Assembly (NCBI GenBank): GCA_947372405.1
Contig: CANBTO010000253.1
Span: 1 to 7,152 of the forward strand
DNA from: Verrucomicrobiaceae bacterium
GTDB taxonomy: Bacteria > Verrucomicrobiota > Verrucomicrobiae > Verrucomicrobiales > Akkermansiaceae
Reading direction: 5' to 3'
Length of the DNA: 7,152 nt
Of the stretch, positions 1 to 4,458 are shown piece after piece (the stretch's first letter is position 1; each line of letters starts with the position of its first letter). Position numbers and translations under genes: made by a program. Below the pieces are notes generated by a model. It was not told the origin of the DNA, ran no database searches, and was given only the letters and a program-made list of their open reading frames with translations.

Positions 1-825
1 TTCCGAATTTCCCGTGTTGAACGAGATGGTGAGCGAAGTCGGACTGCCGTCGGAAGAATTGGATATTGGTCCGTTGAAGATCATTGACTCACGATCGCCA
101 TTCCCGCTGTTGCCCATGAATAGCCTGAGGTTCTTGGCACCGGTCCCGGTGGCGGTCACCGCACCGAAGGTAAACCTCGTGTCATTGTCATTGACCCTGA
201 TCGTCACGGTTCCTGCCTCGGTGCCCGCGAGATTGAAACCGCGATCCGTCACTTGGTTCAGCCGTGGTTCGACGCCTCCCGTCTGGAAAGTGCTGTCGTT
301 GAGGATGTCGATGGTCGCATTGGCTCCCACAGGAGCTCCCAAGGGACCATTCACGCCGACGTTGGAGAGGCCGCCCGAATTGGTCAACCGCAAGACGCCT
401 GCGGTGATGGTCGTTTTTCCGGTGAAGCTGTTGTTCACCTGATTGATCTGCAACTCGCCAGTGCCAGCCTTGTTGAGCGGACCGGTCCCGCCAATGGTGC
501 CAGTACCAAGGAGTCTGTAATTTGCGCCGCTGGCATTGAAGGAAATACTGGCAGGCAACACAGTGCCCGACACCGTGATGTCGGCACTGGTCGTATTGTC
601 AAAAACCACATTGTTGCCATTGACGAAGGCAACCCCGGGCGTGGTGCCATCGTTCCAGTTGAGGGAAGAGGTGTCCCAGTTTCCGGATCCACCGGAGCCG
701 GCTGTGCCGATCCACGTGTCAGTGACCGCGGATGCGCTGCCGACAGATAGCGCAATGCCCGCCGCCAGAGCGGACAAAAATTGTTTGATGGAAGCACTCA
801 TCAGTTGAGTTCTTGCTGATTTCAT
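1..825 (-). CDS. Secreted autotransporter-associated beta-strand repeat (PATR-type) protein, 3' end beyond the window
   Basis: This frame stays open from an ATG at 825 to the window edge (275 codons, no stop seen), so the gene is partial at its C-terminus. Residues 1-33 form a signal peptide: basic start, hydrophobic stretch LSALAAGIALSVG, and cleavage after SASA at about 33/34. The mature part is rich in Gly, Thr, Asn and Ser and almost free of Cys. It opens with the W-x-G...NWD...NW pattern (residues 38-57) common at the start of such proteins. Residues 117-147 match the autotransporter-associated beta-strand repeat (TIGR02601/PF12951 type): LNKAGTGELQI, then NNSFTGKTTITAGVLRL. Family members form long secreted or surface beta-helices; in Verrucomicrobiota many end in a PEP-CTERM sorting signal, which would lie outside this window. 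A second in-frame ATG (801, residue 9) is possible but shortens the signal peptide; neither start has a Shine-Dalgarno sequence. The gene is divergent from the regulator at 1010. The ligand or surface role is unknown. Confidence 0.9.
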   Translation of the reverse strand, partial: MKSARTQLMSASIKQFLSALAAGIALSVGSASAVTDTWIGTAGSGGSGNWDTSSLNWNDGTTPGVAFVNGNNVVFDNTTSADITVSGTVLPASISFNASGANYRLLGTGTIGGTGPLNKAGTGELQINQVNNSFTGKTTITAGVLRLTNSGGLSNVGVNGPLGAPVGANATIDILNDSTFQTGGVEPRLNQVTDRGFNLAGTEAGTVTIRVNDNDTRFTFGAVTATGTGAKNLRLFMGNSGNGDRESMIFNGPISNSSDGSPTSLTISFNTGNSE

Positions 826-963
826 GTTGTCTGGTTTTGGGTTTGGTGGTGCTACTGTAGCCAGTGTTGCTTGTGGGGATCAGATCGGATGACTCCGGGA
901 CGGACGACGTTCAATCTTGCCTAAGCAAAACACTTATTGTGTGGAAATGATAGAGCATTCGCC

Positions 964-980
964 GTTGTTTTCTCGACAAC
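964..980. promoter_or_regulatory. Inverted repeat GTTGT-N7-ACAAC, candidate operator
   Basis: Perfect 5-bp arms (964-968 and 976-980) are separated by 7 bases, just upstream of a TAAAAT box and between two divergent genes. LacI-type and AraR-like hybrid regulators usually bind short palindromes near their own promoter, so this is a reasonable autoregulatory site. Arms this short can occur by chance. A second, weaker repeat, ACAC-TTATT-GTGT, lies at 930-942. Confidence 0.25.
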
Positions 981-991
981 TAGGATAAAAT
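965..991 (+). promoter_or_regulatory. Candidate promoter of the GntR/LacI-type regulator
   Basis: TAAAAT at 986-991 is a good sigma-70-like -10 box. TTGTTT at 965-970 could serve as the -35 box, but the spacer is only 15 bases, which is short. Transcription would begin at about 998, leaving a leader of roughly 12 bases before the ATG at 1010 with no Shine-Dalgarno sequence. The boxes overlap the inverted repeat at 964-980, as expected for repression. This is inference from position and sequence only. Confidence 0.3.
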
Positions 992-1009
992 ACACCTTAG
1001 TTCACCCCG

Positions 1010-2104
1010 ATGTCCTTACCCCGCCTCACCGTCGCAGATCAGACCGTCGCTCACCTACGAGAGGGCTTTATGCAAGGACGTTGGAGCGGAGTGCTCCCCG
1101 GCGAGGTGCTGCTTTCCAAGGAACTGGACGTCTCTCCACAGACGCTGCGCGCTGCCCTTCGGCAACTCGAAGCGGAGGGCCTGTTGGTATCGCACGGCCG
1201 GGGTCGCCCTCGCACCATCGCCGAATCAGCCGCTAACCGCAAACAGCTGCGCGTGGGAATACTCGTTCACGAAGCTCCGATCAATGGCCTCTTCTACCAG
1301 GAGCACCTGGCCTCTCAGATCAAGGCCAAACTTGAAGCGGCGGGCCACCTGCCGTTTTTCAGTGCTAAATCCCAGGCCGAACTCCACCACAGCGTCCCAC
1401 TTATCAAGGCGATGGTAGCCAAACAGCCTGCCGACGTCTGGATCATCATTGCTGGTTCACGCGCAGTTCTTGAGTGGTTCTCCTTGCAGCCATTGCCCTG
1501 CTTGGCCCTGTATGGCCGCACGGGCGGGATACAGATCGCACGCACCGGACCAGACCACGTGCCCGCCATTCTGGCAGCAACGCGTGAACTCATTGCCCTA
1601 GGCCATCGCCGTATCGTGATGATCAACCTCAAAACCCGGAGGAACCCAACGCACGGCAGGGTCGAGCGAGCCTTCCTTCAAGAAATGGCCGCCCACAAAA
1701 TCCCGACAGGCGACTACAACATGCCGGATTGGAACGAAACTCCAGAGGGATTTAGCGCCTTGCTTGAAAGCCTCTTCCGCTCCACTCCGCCCACCGCGTT
1801 GATCATCGATGAACAGACACGGCTGCTCGCCACCATGCAGTTTCTCCTCAGAGCCGGCATCCAAGTGCCGAAGCAAGTCTCGCTGGTGGCCTCCGATGAA
1901 CAATCGCTCGATTGGTGTCACCCGGCCTTCTCCCATCTGACTTGGGACAATGCTTCGATCATCCGCCGCGTGCTGCGATGGGTCGCGGCGGTGGGAAGGG
2001 GCCGCGCCGACTGCAAGACGATCAACTATCCAGCGAAATTCTTCTCCGGTGGCAGCATCGGCCCGGCACCACAGCCAGAGAACCAAGCATTCATCCGACC
2101 CTGA
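1010..2104 (+). CDS. Transcriptional regulator with GntR-type winged helix and LacI-type ligand-binding domain
   Basis: This 364-residue cytoplasmic DNA-binding regulator has two parts. Residues about 8-70 are a GntR-type winged helix-turn-helix: LREGFMQGRWSG, then LLSKELDVSPQTLRAALRQL and EAEGLLVSHGRGRP. Residues from about 80 to 355 are a LacI/periplasmic-binding-protein-type sensor: LRVGILVHE at the first strand, ALGHRRIVMI at 196-205, PTALIIDEQ at 261-269, VPKQVSLVASD at 286-296 and GGSIGPAP at 347-354. The architecture is that of Bacillus AraR, so a sugar-like effector is likely, but the ligand cannot be named. The start at 1010 keeps the whole winged helix. No Shine-Dalgarno sequence precedes it. 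It is divergent from the beta-strand-repeat gene, which makes that gene a candidate target. It converges on the small secreted-protein gene, with only 30 bases between the stops (2105-2134) and no hairpin/T-run terminator there. Confidence 0.93.
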   Translation: MSLPRLTVADQTVAHLREGFMQGRWSGVLPGEVLLSKELDVSPQTLRAALRQLEAEGLLVSHGRGRPRTIAESAANRKQLRVGILVHEAPINGLFYQEHLASQIKAKLEAAGHLPFFSAKSQAELHHSVPLIKAMVAKQPADVWIIIAGSRAVLEWFSLQPLPCLALYGRTGGIQIARTGPDHVPAILAATRELIALGHRRIVMINLKTRRNPTHGRVERAFLQEMAAHKIPTGDYNMPDWNETPEGFSALLESLFRSTPPTALIIDEQTRLLATMQFLLRAGIQVPKQVSLVASDEQSLDWCHPAFSHLTWDNASIIRRVLRWVAAVGRGRADCKTINYPAKFFSGGSIGPAPQPENQAFIRP

Positions 2105-2134
2105 CCCAGCCCGTTGGGATGAAGCCCGCTCGGA

Positions 2135-2476
2135 TTAGCGAGTCCCCTCTTTCTCCGCTCCCGCGACCGGTGCGATAATCGTGGAGACACCCTTGAATAG
2201 TGCTAGGAATTTGCTTTGGTGGTTATCCTTGTTAGGACTGGCAAGCCCGTTCCATTTGGCGCGGACTTCGAGGAAGCGGGCCTTCTTGGTCGCGTCGATC
2301 GGCGGCATGGCGGCGACGACCTCGGCGCGGAGTGACTCCAGCTCCTTGGCATATTTCTTTTGCAGTTCCTGACCTCTGGCAGTGAGCGGGATTTCGTCCG
2401 ACTCTTTGGCGCCTGCAAACGGGGCAAGAGTGATGGCCAAAAGCGAAACGATGGCGAGATGGATTGGGCGGCTCAT
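2135..2476 (-). CDS. Small secreted charged helical protein of unknown function
   Basis: I do not recognise a named family for this 113-residue protein. Residues 1-23 are a clear signal peptide (SRPIHLAIVSLLAITLAPFAGA, cleavage after AGA at 23/24). The mature part of about 90 residues is mostly helical and charged. It has a region LTARGQELQKKYAKELESLR (about 31-50), then AAMPPIDATKKARFLEVRAKW (about 55-75), and a less charged C-terminal part. Similar LTxxGQxLxxxY...LxxEIxxALPxVD segments occur, as far as I remember, at the N-terminal side of larger secreted proteins in Verrucomicrobiota. This could therefore be a stand-alone or shortened version of such a segment. It lies 61 bases downstream of the toroid-protein gene on the same strand and may be co-transcribed. 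No Shine-Dalgarno sequence is seen; a TAAAAT-like box about 20 bases upstream could give it its own promoter. Confidence 0.75.
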   Translation of the reverse strand: MSRPIHLAIVSLLAITLAPFAGAKESDEIPLTARGQELQKKYAKELESLRAEVVAAMPPIDATKKARFLEVRAKWNGLASPNKDNHQSKFLALFKGVSTIIAPVAGAEKEGTR

Positions 2477-2537
2477 GGTTGTAGAAAGGGTGCGGATTTT
2501 AAGGTCGGGTGAATACCGATGCGGGCTTGAAAGACTG

Positions 2538-3638
2538 TTACTGCTGATAGACCGGAATGTAACGATGGGGAGTGCCGAGGATGATGATGGCCATCGGCGT
2601 CTTGTGAGGAAAGCCCTCCGGTTTTTCCGCTGTGCCTTCGTTCCACGAACCGTCTGGCTTCTGGAGGGTGATCAGGGCATCACGGATTTGGGGATACCAT
2701 TTGGCGTAATGTTCGTCCCCTGCCTGCACCATGGCCTGCATGGCGTAGTAATGGGCGTAGTGGTATTCGCCGATTTCCTTGCGGTTGAAGATCTTCGGGC
2801 TGTTCTCCAAGTAACGGATGGCAGCCTGCACCCACTCGGTTTCGCGCATGCCGCAAAGCTGTGCCGCGTAGGCACCGCCGCCGGTGCAAGCGAGAGTGCT
2901 ACCGTCTCTCCCCTGATAGCCGAAGCCGCCCGTTTTCTCGTTCCAGACCTGGTCGCGGAGGTAGCCGACCACGCGGTTGATCGTCTCAGTGGGCACAAGG
3001 ATGCCGGCCTGCCGCGCGGATGCCAGAGAAACGAACACCATGGCGGTGACCGAGGTGTCCTGACCTGCGTCGGGACGCGCGTTGTAGCGCCAACCACCGA
3101 GTGGACTTTGTGCGCGCAGGATCACTTGAACGGCGCGCTCGAGCGCGGTCTGGATCTTCTTGTTGTCCTCGGTGTTGTTGGTCATTCCCCACATTTCCGA
3201 CATGGCGATCGTGAAGAGCCCGTGCTCATACATGCCACCCACGACGCCGGTGGAGGATTCCTCGGCTTGCTTGAGCAGGAAGTTCTTTGCCCGGTCGAGC
3301 GCCGCGCCATTTCTTCCAAATCCCGGGAATTCCCCTTTCACCATGAAAGCCATCAGGCCGAGCGAGGTGCCCGCGATTTCGAATTTCCCATCAGCGGAAC
3401 TCCATGAGCCATCGGGCTTCTGGGTGGTGATGAGATATTGAAGACCTTTCTCAATCGCACGATCCGCGGCTTCCGTGAGTTCCGGCGCACCCTCCTTGTC
3501 GCCTACTTGATTTCCGGCATCCAACGGAGCGGCCGTATTGTCCTTGGGAACATCCTGTCCGTGGACGGAAGAAGAGATCAAAAGGGCGAAGGCAGCGCCA
3601 AGGCTGAACATCGCATGAATGCGCGTTTTGCTTTTCAT
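2538..3638 (-). CDS. Secreted alpha/alpha-toroid protein (prenyltransferase/squalene oxidase repeat family)
   Basis: This 366-residue exported protein is predicted to fold as an alpha/alpha barrel like terpene cyclases and protein prenyltransferases. Residues 1-27 are a signal peptide (FSLGAAFALLISSSVHG, then QD). QW-like repeat signatures follow: TTQKPDGSW (71-79), AQSPLGGWRYN (176-186), EKTGGFGYQG (234-243) and TLQKPDGSWNEG (324-335). HYAHYYAMQAMVQAG (293-307) and the end GTPHRYIPVYQQ match secreted members of Planctomycetota and Verrucomicrobiota as I recall them. The DxDD motif of squalene-hopene cyclase and the DCTAE motif of oxidosqualene cyclase are both absent; the corresponding region reads DAGQDTSVTAM (190-200). 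Cyclase activity is therefore unlikely, and a binding or structural role in the periplasm is more plausible. The gene starts 5 bases after the esterase stop, so it is almost certainly in the same operon; its own start has no clear Shine-Dalgarno sequence. Confidence 0.92.
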   Translation of the reverse strand: MKSKTRIHAMFSLGAAFALLISSSVHGQDVPKDNTAAPLDAGNQVGDKEGAPELTEAADRAIEKGLQYLITTQKPDGSWSSADGKFEIAGTSLGLMAFMVKGEFPGFGRNGAALDRAKNFLLKQAEESSTGVVGGMYEHGLFTIAMSEMWGMTNNTEDNKKIQTALERAVQVILRAQSPLGGWRYNARPDAGQDTSVTAMVFVSLASARQAGILVPTETINRVVGYLRDQVWNEKTGGFGYQGRDGSTLACTGGGAYAAQLCGMRETEWVQAAIRYLENSPKIFNRKEIGEYHYAHYYAMQAMVQAGDEHYAKWYPQIRDALITLQKPDGSWNEGTAEKPEGFPHKTPMAIIILGTPHRYIPVYQQ

Positions 3639-3643
3639 GATTT

Positions 3644-4444
3644 TTATTTCGCTGTCTTTTCCACTTTCGTATCCGGTGCGGACGCAGACTTTGCGCCTCG
3701 AATCATCTCGATCGCTTTGGTCGCAAATCTAACACCCAGCGTGACTGATTCCGCCTTCCCGTAATGCAATTCCCCTCCCGGCACGCCTGCCTCACCGCCG
3801 TTGAGATCATCCGTATCGATCCACGCGCCACCGGCGATGCTCCCAGCCAGTTTGACCTGTATCTCCCGCATTTTCACCCAGCGCGGGTTGTCCATGGCAA
3901 AGTCGCTCAAACGGCCGATCACGAACCGCATGTCGTCCCGCTTCAGGTCCGTCTTGAGATGGTTCAGGAACTTCATGAAGTTTTCCTCATAGACCTCGCC
4001 CCGACCTTTGGCGGAATCGGATTCACCCTGCATCCAGATCAATGTGACCGTGTCGAAGGTCTTGCCCCCCGCCGCGTCTTTGACCGCGTCCATCAGCGGT
4101 TTGTAGAGGCTGCCGATCGCGGCAAGCTCTTCCCCGCTCGGTATATGGTTGTCCGAAAACCGGTAGTCGGAACACCAGTAACGGATTCCCCTGCCGCTCT
4201 TCATGCTCATGGCGATGGCCACGTTCTCCTTGCCGAACGCTTCCTCCACCTTCCCGGTCAAGCCTTGTTTAAGCGCTTCGGTCATGTTCGACTGACCCGA
4301 CAGGATGAAGAGGTGACGTCCCGGTTTCCCGGCACAGCTGGTGGCGGTATCCTGTCCTACAACCGGGAGAGAATTCAAACAGGCGATGACAAGCAAAAGC
4401 CCGGTGATTCGGTAAAAACAACGGTTAAGGACTTGGGATTTCAT
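3644..4444 (-). CDS. Secreted SGNH-family carbohydrate esterase (sialate O-acetylesterase / CE6-like)
   Basis: This 266-residue exported hydrolase is predicted to remove acetyl or similar ester groups from a carbohydrate. Family blocks are clear: ILSGQSNM (47-54) with the likely nucleophile Ser52, LIWMQGESD (135-143), and DTDDLN...ELHYGKAESVTLG (210-237) with His227 as the likely catalytic base alongside an Asp in this segment. The N-terminus has a basic start and a hydrophobic core (ITGLLLVIACLNSLPVVG). Cleavage could follow VVG at 30, or Cys22 in VIAC could be a lipobox. I chose the ATG at 4444. It forms an ATGA overlap with the upstream stop and has GAAAGGG seven bases before it, whereas the longer start at 4555 adds 37 Arg/Pro-rich residues that merely read the upstream coding sequence in another frame and would bury the signal peptide. 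The last 15 residues are a low-complexity Lys/Ala/Ser tail. The substrate is unknown. Confidence 0.9.
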   Translation of the reverse strand: MKSQVLNRCFYRITGLLLVIACLNSLPVVGQDTATSCAGKPGRHLFILSGQSNMTEALKQGLTGKVEEAFGKENVAIAMSMKSGRGIRYWCSDYRFSDNHIPSGEELAAIGSLYKPLMDAVKDAAGGKTFDTVTLIWMQGESDSAKGRGEVYEENFMKFLNHLKTDLKRDDMRFVIGRLSDFAMDNPRWVKMREIQVKLAGSIAGGAWIDTDDLNGGEAGVPGGELHYGKAESVTLGVRFATKAIEMIRGAKSASAPDTKVEKTAK

Positions 4445-4458
4445 TTCGCGACCCTTTC
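4441..4458 (-). promoter_or_regulatory. ATGA stop/start overlap with Shine-Dalgarno site (translational coupling)
   Basis: On the minus strand the stop TGA of the long helical protein (4443-4441) shares bases with the ATG of the esterase (4444-4442). GAAAGGG (4458-4452) lies 7 bases before that ATG and is the only well-placed Shine-Dalgarno-like sequence I found in the window. The arrangement settles the esterase start and implies coupled translation of the two genes from one mRNA. Confidence 0.8.

Noticed and set aside
937..1236. A 99-codon plus-strand frame overlapping the regulator promoter and start
   Set aside because: It overlaps the winged-helix coding region in a different frame, and its Arg/Ser/Pro-rich product is typical of an out-of-frame reading.
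2105..2134. Possible bidirectional terminator between the converging stops
   Set aside because: The 30 bases contain only a partial direct repeat of AGCCCG and no stable hairpin or T-run.
2477..2537. Promoter for the small secreted protein
   Set aside because: A TAAAAT box is present on the minus strand, but no matching -35 hexamer lies at the right distance, so it was not listed as a feature.
3134..3147. A 14-bp perfect palindrome CGCGCTCGAGCGCG
   Set aside because: It lies inside the toroid gene in GC-rich codons for Leu-Glu-Arg-Ala; no flanking T-run or promoter context supports a regulatory role.
2382..3407. A 341-codon open frame on the plus strand opposite the toroid gene
   Set aside because: Its translation shows no recognisable domain, while the minus strand encodes a complete protein with a signal peptide and family repeats over the same bases. 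Long antisense frames are common in GC-rich genes.
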